Assembly (NCBI GenBank): GCA_016213205.1
Contig: JACRAZ010000017.1
Location: 1 to 64,000, forward strand
Source of the DNA: Burkholderiales bacterium
GTDB taxonomy: Bacteria; Pseudomonadota; Gammaproteobacteria; Burkholderiales; Burkholderiaceae_C
Direction: 5' to 3'
Length of the DNA stretch: 64,000 nt
Part shown: one piece after another, positions 1 to 12,000 of the stretch
Layout of the letters: each line of letters starts with the position of its first letter
How positions within the stretch are numbered: the first letter of the stretch is position 1
Made by a program: the position numbers and the translations under genes
The notes under the pieces: model-generated
Told to the model about the DNA's origin: nothing
What the model saw: the letters and a program-made list of their open reading frames with translations, nothing else
The model's database searches: none

Positions 1-37
1 ACGCCAGCATGCAGCGCATCCTCTCCCGGAGCGCTGC

Positions 38-3000
38 ATGGGTGCGTTCGATGACCTGATCCCTGCCGGCGGTGCCGGCGCGTTCGATGACCTGATCCCG
101 CGCAAGAAGCGCAAGGACGAAGGCGGCACGGCCGGCGACTACGGCCACGCCATCGCCCAGGCCGTCGGCGAGGGCGTGCTCAACATGCAGGCCGGGCTCG
201 GCACGTTCGTGCAGGCCCCGGCCGCGAACACGCTCTCTGGCGTGGCTGGCGCCCGCGCGCTTGCCGACCGCGGCATCACGGCCGCGATGAATTGGGTAGC
301 CCCCGGATCGGCCACCCTCGACGAAGACGCCCAGACCACCGCGCGCCAGGCCTCGCGCTTCGCGGCCGAGCAGCGGGCGGCCAACGCCGACACCGAAGGC
401 GGGTCCTGGCTGAACCCGCGCACCGCGATCGCCCGGATCGGCCTCGGGCTCGAGCAAGACGCGCGCGGCCGCACCGACGAGATCCAGGCCAAGAACCAGG
501 CCGACAACCCGGAGCTGGTGCGCCAGCAGCAGGAAGTGTCAGCGGCCGAGGGGTTCGTGCCCACCGTCAAGGCCATGGCGCAGAACCCGATGGCCACCGC
601 CTACACCCTGGCCCGCTCGGCGCCGGACATGGTGGCCGGCCTCGGCCTGGCGAAGGCGGCCGCCAGCAAGGCCATGAGCGGCGCTGGTGCGGCAGCCGAG
701 GCTGCGGCCGCCCGCGCAGCGGCCGCCGGCGCCGATGCGGCAGCCCAGGCCGCGGCCGCAAAGGCCGTGATCGACCAGGCCGGCAAGTTGGCGGTGGCTC
801 GCGCGAGCACGGTTGGCACGCTGGCCGAGGCGGCCTCTTCGGCGAACTCGGCGCGCGAGGGCGTCTACCGCGAGGTGATGGGGATCCCGGCTACCAGGCT
901 GGTCGAGTCCCCGCGTTTCCGCGAGATCCTGGTCGAGGCCGGCGGCGACGCGGCGCGTGCGCAGGAGATCCTGGCCAACGAGCTCGCCGACCAGGCGGTG
1001 CTGGCAGGCGCCGGCACGATGCTGGGCTCGGCCCTTACGCGCCGCATCTTCGGCGGCGACACCACCGCGAAGGCGGTGGCCGGGCAGCGCATCGGCGTGC
1101 GCGACGTGATCAAGAACGTTGCCGAGGAAGGGACCGAGGAAGGCCTGCAGGGGGTGCCGGAGGACTTGGCGCAGCACGGCGCTGTCGTCCAGGCCGACCC
1201 GGCGAAGAAGTTCGACCTCGGCGGCACGTTGGCGCAGAACATGGTGGCCGGCGCGCTCATGGGCGGCGGCGGGTCCACCATCGGCCTGGCCAAGCAGACA
1301 GTTCAGGATTGGCGCGGGCCGGCGGGGGCACCATCGCCACCCGCAGGGCCTGACGCCCCGGCCGGGCCAAGCGGGGAGCCGGCCATCAACGCCGACGAGG
1401 TGCTGGGCGCCACCGCTGGGACAGCACCTACGGCCGCCGAGAAGGCGCTGACGACGCCACCGCGCGAGGCGACCGCGCTGGACCGCGTGCAGGCGATCGA
1501 CCAAGAGATCGCTGCCAAGCCTGCCGACGCGCCAGAGGTGGCTGCGCTCCAGGCTGAACGCGACGCCCTGACGAAGGACTGGCCAAAGCTCACGCCGGGC
1601 GCCGAGACAAGCTTCAGCACCGAGGCCGGTGCGCGGCTGGGCGCGCGGTACGCGCTGGTCGAGGCCGACGATCTGGTTACGTCGCACGACGTGGACCTGC
1701 GGCCGAATCCGGCCTACCCGAAGGAGTTGCAGCCGCGCGAGCGCGACCGCGCCGCCAGCGCGGCGCAGATCAGCGGTATCGTGCAGAAGATCGACCCCGC
1801 GCGCCTGGGCCTGTCGGCTGACGCCGCCACCGGCGCGCCCATCATCGGCGCCGACGGCCTCGTCGAGTCCGGCAATGCGCGCTCGATCGCGCTGGCCCGG
1901 GTGTACCAGGCCAACGGCCAGAAGGCCGAGGACTACAGGGCCTACCTGCGCGACAACGCGGCGCAGTTCGGGCTGACGCCCGAGGCGGTGGCGGGCATGC
2001 GCAATCCGGTGCTGGTGCGCGTGCGCACGACGCCCGTGAACCGTGCCGAGTTCGCGCGCCAGGCCAACGCCTCCACGGTGGCCCAGATGTCGCCGGCCGA
2101 GCAGGCGCGCTCCGATGCCGCCCGCATCGAGGCGATGGACGACCTGCAGCCCGACGAGAGCGGGGACTTCACCAGCTCGCGGGACTTCATCCGCCGCTTC
2201 GTGGCCCGCCTGCCGATGACCGAGCAGGCCGGCATGATCGACGCCAGCGGCCAGCTGTCGAGCGCCGGCTACGCGCGTGTGCGCAATGCGGTGCTGGCCA
2301 AGGCCTACGGCGACAGCCCGGTGCTGGCCAGGATGGTCGAGTCGATGGACGACAGCGCCCGCAACATCAGCCGGGCGCTGATGATTGCCGCACCGCGTGT
2401 GGCCCAGGCGCGCGCCGCGATCGGGGAGGGGCGCCGTTTCGACGCCGACCTGACGCCCCATCTGGTCGAGGCCGCCCAGGAGATCCAGCGCCTGAAGGAT
2501 GCCGGGCAGTCGGTCAGCGACGCGCTGGCGCAGGCAGGCGTCTTCGGCGAGACCTACAGCCCGGAGACCCGGGCGATGCTGCAGTTCCTGGCCGACAACG
2601 CGCGCCGGCCGCGCCGCATGGCCGAGTTCATCACTGCCTACTTCGACGCGCTCGACGCGGCCGGTGACCCGGCCCAGGGCTCGCTGCTGGGCGACACCCA
2701 GGCGCCGGCCAAGGCCGACCTGATGGCGGCCGCGCGCCGCACCACCGAAGGAGCACCAGATGCCAATGCCACGAACCCCGAGCGGGGAAACGCTGGAGAA
2801 ACTGCGCCGGACGGCCCAAGCGGTCGAGGACAACCCGAAGATGCGGCGGGCGATCGCCGCGGTGGTCAAGGCGATGGGACTGCCCCTGCCGCCGGGGGCA
2901 GAGAAGAAGGGCAAGCAGGGTGGGTGAACTTCCCGCCCGAGTCCGGCACGCTGGGCATCCCGCGGCCGAACATGCCGCAGGTGAAGGTGGCGCTGCGCCC

Positions 3001-6000
3001 GCAGCTCTATGCGTTCCTGAAGACGAAGGGCATTGACCATCAGACCGAGGACGTGGCGGCCGACGAATTGAAGCCGACCCAGGCCGAGTATTCGCCCGCG
3101 AAGGCCGAGGCCGCGCGCACCGCCGAAGGCGACAAGGCGGCCGTGCTGGTCTCGTCCGACGGCTACGTGCTGGATGGGCACCACCGCTGGATCTCGCGCG
3201 CGCTCAACCACGAGCCGGTGCAGATCATCCGGTTCAATGCGCCGATCGACCAGCTGCTCGACGCGGTGCGCGAGTTCTCCGGCACCACCACCTCCAACGA
3301 GAGCGCGGTGCTGCGCGAGAAGCGCCAGCATCACGTCGAGGCCTTCTACGACGCGGCCGCCGACCTGGCGCAGATCATGAGCCGGCACACCCGGGCCGCG
3401 ATGGTCCCCGAAGACACGCCAGACCTCATGCCAACGCTGGTGAAGCTGTTCAGCGAGGCGGTGCAGGTGGTGGGTACAGACCTGAAGCGCGCAACCGCCT
3501 GGGTGAAGGAGCGGCTGCGCGCGATGCCCGAGCTCAAGGCGAAGTGGAACCGGATCTCCAACGAGACCTACCAGAAGGCGGCACTGCGGGCTTTGGAGGC
3601 TGCGCCGCAGAACGACCTGGCCGCGAACGACGCGCCGGCGGAAACCGACGCTGACCGCTACCTGGCCAGCGCGAAGCGGATGGCCGCGAAGTGGCAGGCC
3701 GAGCTAGGCGGCGACGTGCAGGTGGTGTTGGGCGGCAGCCTGGTGTCCGGGCTCTTCGTGCAGGCCGGCAATGAGCCGATCGACCTCGATGTGCGGTTCC
3801 TGTCGAAGTCGCCGGAGTCGATCATCAAGCGAGTGGAGGCGGCGACCGGGCTGCAGCTGCGCAAGGAGATCAAGGTCAATGACTTCCCCGTCGGCACGTC
3901 GACCGGCTTCATGGTCGAGGGGGTCATCGAGGTCGACGGCATGCAGATGGAGGTGGAGGGGTGCGTGCGCAGCCCTTCCTACGTCGGATGGGCGAACTAC
4001 TACCGGTCCGTCCTGACGCACGACGAGCTCGAGCAGTTCAAGGCCGACAAGCTACGACTGAAGGGCGAGAAGAAGGCCTACAAGGCGCTCAAGTCCGGCA
4101 TGCTGGAGAAGGTGCAGGCCCGGGCGATCGCGCGTGGCGTGGTTCCGGCCATCGAGTACAAGACGCCCGAGACTTGGCAGGGGCAGCCGGACGGCAAGTT
4201 CATCGACGAACACGGGTTCGAGCGCGGCGCCGGCCTCAACAGCCTGGAGCGCGCCGCCGAGCAGTGGTTCTACGAGCGGATGCGGGCCGACCGCGACGGC
4301 GTGGTCAGCGACTACCTGGCCAGGTTCCCTGGGGTCGTCGATGCCGACCTGGCCAAAGAACTGTCGCCGATCTACCACCTGAACAAGTCCTTTGCCAACG
4401 CGGTGCACGAGCCGTCCAGCGCGTTGAGCAAGGCAGCCTGGGGTGAGGCCCTGGCGCGCGATTCGCGCAGCGAGGTGATCGTGACGGCCGGCGGCGCCGG
4501 ATCCGGCAAGTCCGTGAGTGGTGCCCTCGCGCGCGGCATCCTGGGCCTTCCGGCAGATGCGCTGACGTTCGACTCCGCGCTCACCTCGCCGAGGGCCGCC
4601 GACAGCCGAATTGCCGAGGCAAAGCAGGCCGGCAAGCGGGTGACAATCATCTACACCAACACCGACGCGGAGCAGGCGTTCCGCTGGTCGCTTGGTCGCC
4701 CGCGCCTCATGCGTGCTGCCACGGTGGCAAGCAGCCACGCGCGCGCAGCAGACAACATTCGGGGTCTAGCGGAGCGCTACGCGGCCGATGATCGCGTCCG
4801 AATCGTCGTGGTGAACAACCCCGGCGAGGCCTCTTTGGTGAACGTCGGAAAGGTCACCGACGTGCCTGCCTACGATTACAATAGGCTTGAAAGGAGGCTC
4901 CATGAAATTGCTCGACAGGAACGCGATGCCGGGCGCCTCTCACGCGACAAGTTCGCGTTCGTCAGTGGTGGCGAAGCCGTCCTTCACGAAGCTGTGGGCC
5001 GACCGCCTGAAGGAACTGCAGGCCAAGGATCCGAAGGTCTCGATGCAGACCCTGCTGGCCGAGCGGGAGCGCCTGCTGGACGAGTACATGGCGGCCAATC
5101 CGCCGAAAGCCGGGGCTCCGATGGAAGAGTCGCCGGAACTGAGGGCGTAAATGCTGGCCAACACGGTCGCCCTGGCGCTGAAGGAAAAGTCGCCGACGCT
5201 GCACGCCAGCCTGGCGGCCAGCGGCGAACTGGCCAAGTACGCGGCCGACCTGGCCAGTCAGATCTCTTCGGAAACGGTGAGCCTGACGCAGGAACAGCGG
5301 ATGCGCGAGGGCTGGGACAGCCTGGGCCCGCTGGAGTGCGCGGCCAGAATGAAGACGGCCGCGGCGCTGAATCAGGAGGCCGTGATGGCCGACCTGCTGG
5401 AGTTCCCGCAGGACGGGACATCGGGCCAAAGTCAGGTCTGAACTATCGCTTCGGCGACGACGATCTCACCTACGAGGGGAGCTGGGCCAAGAAGGCCGCG
5501 GCTAACGTCGAAGCCGTCGAGCTGCTGAAGAAGCTGCAGGCCGAAGGCCGCCAGGCCACGCGCGACGAGCAGAAGGTGCTCGCGCAGTTCATCGGCTGGG
5601 GCGCTTCCGAGATCGCCAACAACCTGTTCGGCAAGAAGCTCGACAAGGTGGCTGATGCCGCGCGCGGCTATCGCGCCGCGAAGGCTGTGTTCGATGGCGG
5701 TGCTGCACGCATCGACCGCTACCACAGCGACTATTGGGCGGTCTTTGGGCCGCTCAGTGGCAAGCGCAATCTCCGCTACGGCGACCCCATCACCGCGGCC
5801 GACGTGAGCCTGGCCGCGTTCGGACTGGACTCGGCAGACCTGAAGTACCTCGATCTGCGCGATCGCTTGAAGGCCGCGCTGACGCCCGACGAGTGGGCCG
5901 AGGCCTCGCGCTCGACGCAATACGCGCACTACACCTCGAAGGCTGTGGTGCGCTCCATGTGGGGCACCCTGCAGCGCTTTGGGTTCGAGGGCGGCGTGAT

Positions 6001-9000
6001 GCTGGAGCCGGGCGCCGGCATCGGCGTGTTCCCGGGCCTGATGCCAGAGGCCATGGCGTTCAACTCGAGCTACACCGGTGTGGAGTTCGACTCGATCACC
6101 GGCGGCATCCTGAAGCAGCTCTTCCCCGACGAGCGGATCCTCGTGGAATCGTTCGTGGACACCGCGCTGCCCAAGAACTTCTATGACGTGGCCGTCGGCA
6201 ATCCGCCGTTCTCTGGCACCAAGATCCTGTCGGATCCCGAGTACCAGAAGCATGCCTTCTCCCTGCACGACTACTTCTTTGCCAAGACGATCGACCGGGT
6301 GAAGCCCGGCGGCCTGGTGGTGTTCGTCACCAGCCGGTACACGATGGACAAGCTGACCGACAAGGCGCGCCAGTACCTGGGCGAGCGCGCTGATCTGGTG
6401 GGCGCCATCCGGCTGCCGCAGACCGCGTTCAAGGCCAACGCCGGCACCGACGTGGTGACCGACGTTCTGTTCCTGCGCAAGAAGGTGCCAGGCGAGACCT
6501 TCGAGCACGGCCAGGCATGGGCGAAGTCCGTGCCGATGAAGGTGGGCAGCCAGACCTTCCCGGTCAACGAGTATTTCCACGCGCACCCGGAAATGGTGCT
6601 GGGCTCGCATTCGGACACCGGCTCGATGCAGAACTCGGACGAGCCGCAGTACACGGTGCTGCCGCCTGCTGGCGACATCGAGTCGTTGTTCGCAAAGGCT
6701 TCAGGGCGCATGCCGTCGGGCATCTACACCCCAGCCCGCGGCTCGGCGGCCGAGGCCGCCAAGGTCCGTGAGATCGACTTCAACCCGAAGGCCCAGAAGG
6801 AGGGCAACTACTACGTCAGCGACAAAGGCGCGCTGATGCAGCGGGAGAACGGTGTCGGTACGCGGGTCGAGCTGAAATCCGAGAAGGACATGGCACTGAT
6901 CAAGGCCTTCGTGCCGCTGCGCGACGCATTGAAGCAGGCCCACTATGACCAGCTCAACGATGGCGACTGGCAGACCAGTCTGGCCGCGCTGCAGGCCGCG
7001 TACAAGGCCTTTACCGCCAAGCACGGCCAGGTGAATCAGTTCGTGGCCAAGACCGTGCGGGTCAAGGTCGACGAGCTCGATGACGACGGCTCGCCCACCG
7101 GGCGCAAGGTCGAGGACGAAGAGCAGCGGCGCGTCTACCCGCTGCTGGAAAAGATCAAGGACGATCCCGACTGGACGCTGGTGGCGGCGCTGGAGAAGGT
7201 CAACGACGAGACCGGCGAGATCACGCCCAGCGCCTTCCTGTCCAGCCGCGTGCTGGGCAAGCCCGAGCGCGCCACCATCGCCACGCCGCACGACGCGCTG
7301 CTGGCGGTGCTCAACGACACGGGCCGCGTCGACCCGGCTCAGATCGCCGCCAGGCTGGACATGTCGCAGGCCGACGCTATCGCCTCGCTGGGCAGCGCCG
7401 TCTACGAGGATCCCGAGGCCTCGTGGGTGACGGCTGACGAATACCTGTCGGGCAACGTCAAACGCAAGCTGGAGGCCGCGCGCGCCGCGGCGAAGGCCGA
7501 CCGGCGCTTCGAGCGCAACGTGAAGGCACTCGAAGCCGTGCAGCCGGCGCCGAAGAGCCCGGCCCAGATCAACGCCTCGATCGGCATGAACTGGATTCCC
7601 GGGTCCGACTACTCGCAGTTCCTGCGCGAGACCGCCGGCGTTCGGGCCGAGGTGCGCTTCAACGATGCCACCCGGCAATGGCTGGTGCGCACCGAGGGCG
7701 GGCACTCCACCCTGAAGGCGACAGCCGATTGGGGCACGCTGGATCGGCATGCTGGTGAGCTGCTGGAGCATGCGCTGACCGGCCGGCCGATCAGGATCAC
7801 CCGCTCGGTCGGGCATGGCAAGGACGCCACGACGGTGTTCGATGCAACGGCGACCGAGGCCGCAAACCAGAAGCTCGACGCGATGCGCGAAGAGTTCTCG
7901 AACTGGATCTGGCGTGACGCCGAGCGCGCGAACCGCCTGGTGCAGGTCTACAACGACCGCTTCAATACCACGGTGCCGCGCGCCTTCGATGGTCGCCACC
8001 TGACGCTGCCCGGCGCGTCGAAGCAGTTCCATATCTTCGACCACGTGAAGCGTGGCGCCTGGCGCATCGTGCAGCGCGGGAACACCTACCTTGCGCATGC
8101 CGTGGGCAGCGGCAAGACCTTCCAGATGGTGATCAGCGCCATGGAGCAGAAGCGCCTGGGCCTGATCAGCAAGCCCATGGTGGTGGTGCCCAACCACATG
8201 CTGCAGCAGTTTGCGCGTGAGTGGCAGGACCTGTACCCGGCCGCGCGCCTGATGGTGGCCGACGAGCACAACTTCCACACCGACAACCGGCGCCGGTTCG
8301 TCTCCCGCGTGGCGCTGTCCGAGCTCGACGGCGTGGTGATCACGCACTCGGCGTTCAAGCTGCTGGACCTGGACCCGGAGTTCAAGCAGAAGATCATCAA
8401 CGAGCAGCTGGACTACATGCGCGCAGCGCTCGAAGAGGCCGAGGCCGAAGAGGGGAATGGCGGCCGCAAATCGATGCGTGTGAAGCAGATCGAGAAGCAG
8501 ATCGAGAACTTGGAGCAGAAGCTCGAAGCGGCGCTCTCTTCCGTGGGCAAGGACCGCAACGTGCGGTTCGATGAACTCGGCGTCGACTTCCTCTACGTGG
8601 ACGAGGCGCACGAGTTCCGCAAACTCGACTTCGCCACAGCGCGCCAGGTCAAGGGGATCCAGCCGGCAGGCTCGGCCCGAGCGCTGGACCTCTACATCAA
8701 GTCGCGCTACCTCGAAGAGAAGAAGCCCGGCCGCTCGCTGGTGATGGCTTCCGGCACGCCGGTGACGAACACCCTGGCCGAGCTTTACACCGTGGGCCGG
8801 TTCATGGATCGGCAGACGCTGATCGAGCGCGGCATCGAGGACTTCGATTCGTGGGCCAGCATGTTCGGGCGCGAGCGCACCGCGCTGGAGCCCAACGCGG
8901 CCGGGAAGTACGAGCCGGTCACGCGGTTCTCGAAGTTCGTCAACGTGCCAGAGCTCACGCAGATGTTCCGCGACTACGCGGATGTGGTGACTGCTGACCA

Positions 9001-12000
9001 GCTCGCAGCCCTGCTGGGCGACAAGCGGCCGAAGGTCGAGGGCGGCGCGCGCAAGATCGTGATCACGCCGAAGACCGAGGCCTATGCCAGCTACCAGAAG
9101 GTGCTGGCCCAGCGCGTCGAGATCTCGAAGAACTGGAAGCCGACGAAGGACGAGCCCAACAATCCCGACCCCGTGATCAGGATCATCGGCGACGGGCGGC
9201 TCGCGGCGATCGACATGCGGTTCGTAAACCCGTCGGCGCCCAGCGACCCGCGCTCGAAGCTCAACACCATGATCGACGACGTGGTGCGGGTGTTCAAGGA
9301 GACGGCCGACGTCGAGTATCTGGACAAGGCCGGGAACGTCGAGGCCTCGAAGGGCTCGGCCATGATGGTCTTCTCGGACCTCGGGTTCGGCGCCGGCGTG
9401 GCGGCCAGCCGTGGGTTCAACGCGCGCGCCTGGTTCGAGAAGCGGCTGCGCGACGCCGGCGTGCCCATGGGGCAGGTCGCATTCATGTCGGACTACAAGA
9501 AGTCCACCGACAAGCTCAAGCTCTTCAAGGACGTGAACGCCGGCCGGGTGCGCATCCTGATCGGGTCGAGCAAGAACATGGGCACCGGCGTGAATGCCCA
9601 GCAGCGCCTGAAGGCGCTCTTCCACCTCGATTCGCCCTGGTATCCCGCTGACCTCGAGCAGCGCGAGGGCCGGATCATCCGCCAGGGGAACAAGAACCGC
9701 CTGGTGCAGGTGTTCGCCTACGCGGCCAAGGGCACCTACGACGAGAACATGTGGAAGATGCTCGCCTCGAAGCAGTTCTTCATCGACCAGGCGCTCAATG
9801 GCGACGAGAACCTGCGCGAAGTGGAAGACCTCGACAGCCAAAGCCAGTACGACATGGCCGCCGCCATGGTGGCCGAGGATCCGCGCGTCATGCAGCTGGC
9901 CGGCGCGCGGGCCGAGATCGAGAAACTGCAGCGGCTGTTCCGTGCGCACGAAGACCAGCGCATGGGCTTCCGCAACACCTTCCGCTTCGCGCAGGAGACC
10001 ATCGAATTCAACACGAAGCGCCTGCCCGATGCCCAGAAGCTAGCCGGCCAGGTGCAGGACCTGTCGGGTGACAAGTTCCGCGCGAAGGCGGACAGTTCCA
10101 CGTTCGATGACCGGACGAAGTGGGGCGAGGCACTGCTGGCCAAGTTCGCCGACCTTAAAGCCAAGGTGGCCGAGTCGCAGGCGATCGGCGAGGTATCAGG
10201 TTTCAAGGTGCGCTACGTGAGCGTGCTCAATTCCTCGAGCTACACCGCGCAGGTGCAGCTGGCCACGCCTGAGCCCACGCTGCTGATCTCCGATGGCCAG
10301 GAAAGCGCGATCGGCGTGGCGATGCGCGCGCAGAACGCGGTGGCCGACGTGGCGCGGCAGCCGGAGCGCATGCGGGAGGCGATCGCCGCCGCCCAGGCCC
10401 GCATGGACGCTCTGCGCGAGCGGCTGGAGGCACCGTTCCCGATGGCCGGCATGCTGGCCGACAAGGTGAAGGAGGCGGCCGATCTTGAGGCCCAGCTCGC
10501 TGCGGCGGGCAAGCCGCGGGCCTGGCGGGTCGAGCGCGTGGACACCGGCCTGGGCCACGAGGTGCAGGCTACCTCGGCCGAGGAAGCGATCGACAAGGCC
10601 GTGGCCACCAACGGCGGGTTGCCGGCGGAATGGCGGGCCTACGAGGCAACTCCGGGCGGGGAGGCGGCCGGCGACGACGCGCGCCTATCCATCGGCGCTG
10701 GCGGCGGCGTCGACTTCAAGGCCCTGCTGGGCGTGGCCGCGCGCGTGCGCCGCTCCATGCCGGGCCTGCCGAAGATCAACGTGCTGACCTCTCCGGCCAG
10801 CGCGCCGGCCGAGCTGCAGGCCTACATCCGCGCCCGCGGCGCCATGGCCACGGCCGATGGCGCTTTCCACAACGGCGAGATCTACCTCTTCGCCAGCGGC
10901 ATCGCCGACGAAGCGCGGGCCGAGCACGTGCTGGCCGAGCATGAGGCCGCCCACGCCGGCCTGGCCGGGCTGCTGGGCGCCGCGCTGCCGACCACCATGC
11001 GCATGATCGCCAACAACAACGCCGCCGTGCGCAAGGCGGCACTGCAGGTGCAGCAGCAACATGGTTTGACCCTGGCCCAGGCGGTGGAAGAAGTGTTGGT
11101 CGACATGCCCAGCGCCGGCCTGGCGCGGTTGAAGGGCTGGCGCGGCCTGGTTGGCAAGGTGCGCGACGCGCTCAAGGCCGCCGGCTTCGAGCGCCTGGCG
11201 GCGCGTGTCGACGCCTGGCTGGCTGGCCACCTGACCGACCAGCAGCGGGCCGACCTGTTTGTGGCCGACTTGGTGCGCGAGGCGCGCGCGTTCGTCGGCC
11301 GGCCACAGACAGAAAATCGCGGATTTAATGTCAGCGGCAGGTCGGCCCTGTCGGTGGCAGCGACTGCCGGCACCCAACCGGTGGGCACCGTGGAGCAGCG
11401 GGCTGATGCGCTGATCCAGGCCAGCGCCAGCACGCCCAAGCCGCTGGACGCGGCCGCCCGCATGCTGACCCGGGTGTCGGGGGTGGAGAAGTTCGCATCG
11501 GTGCTGTACGGCACCGGCGCGAAGCTGATCCAGCGCCTGGTGCCCGAGCGCATGCTGGCCGGGGTGGTCTCGGACTATGGCGTGCCCGAGGCCGTGATCG
11601 ACCAGCGGGCGATGATGCAGGGCCGCCAGCGCCAGGCGCTGCGCGGCGCCGGCACGCTGCTGGAGAAGCTGGCCACGCTCACCCGCGCCGAAAGCCGTGT
11701 CGCCTACGAGTGGATGACCGGCGAGGACACGCGCACCGCCGACGACTTGATGAAGGACCTGCCCGAGCAGTCCGTGAAGGTGCTGCAGGAGGTTCGGCAG
11801 CTGGTCGACAAGCTCTCGCAGGAGGCGGTGCGCCTGGGCCAGCTCGATCCCGAGGCATTCGAGCGCCACCGGTTCGCCTACCTGCGCCGCTCCTACTTCA
11901 AGCACGCCATCGAGCTGACCAGCGCCGACAAGGCCAAGCGCCAGCGCGCCATCACCATCCTTGGCGACCAGTACAAGGGCCGCGGGATGACGGCCGGCGC

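Noticed and set aside
539..3388. Long antisense reading frame under the giant phage gene
   Set aside because: It is a His/Arg/Gly/Leu-rich composition typical of the reverse complement of GC-rich coding sequence, with no motifs and no ribosome-binding site. Similar antisense frames at 6701-9949 and 10685-13756 were dropped for the same reason.
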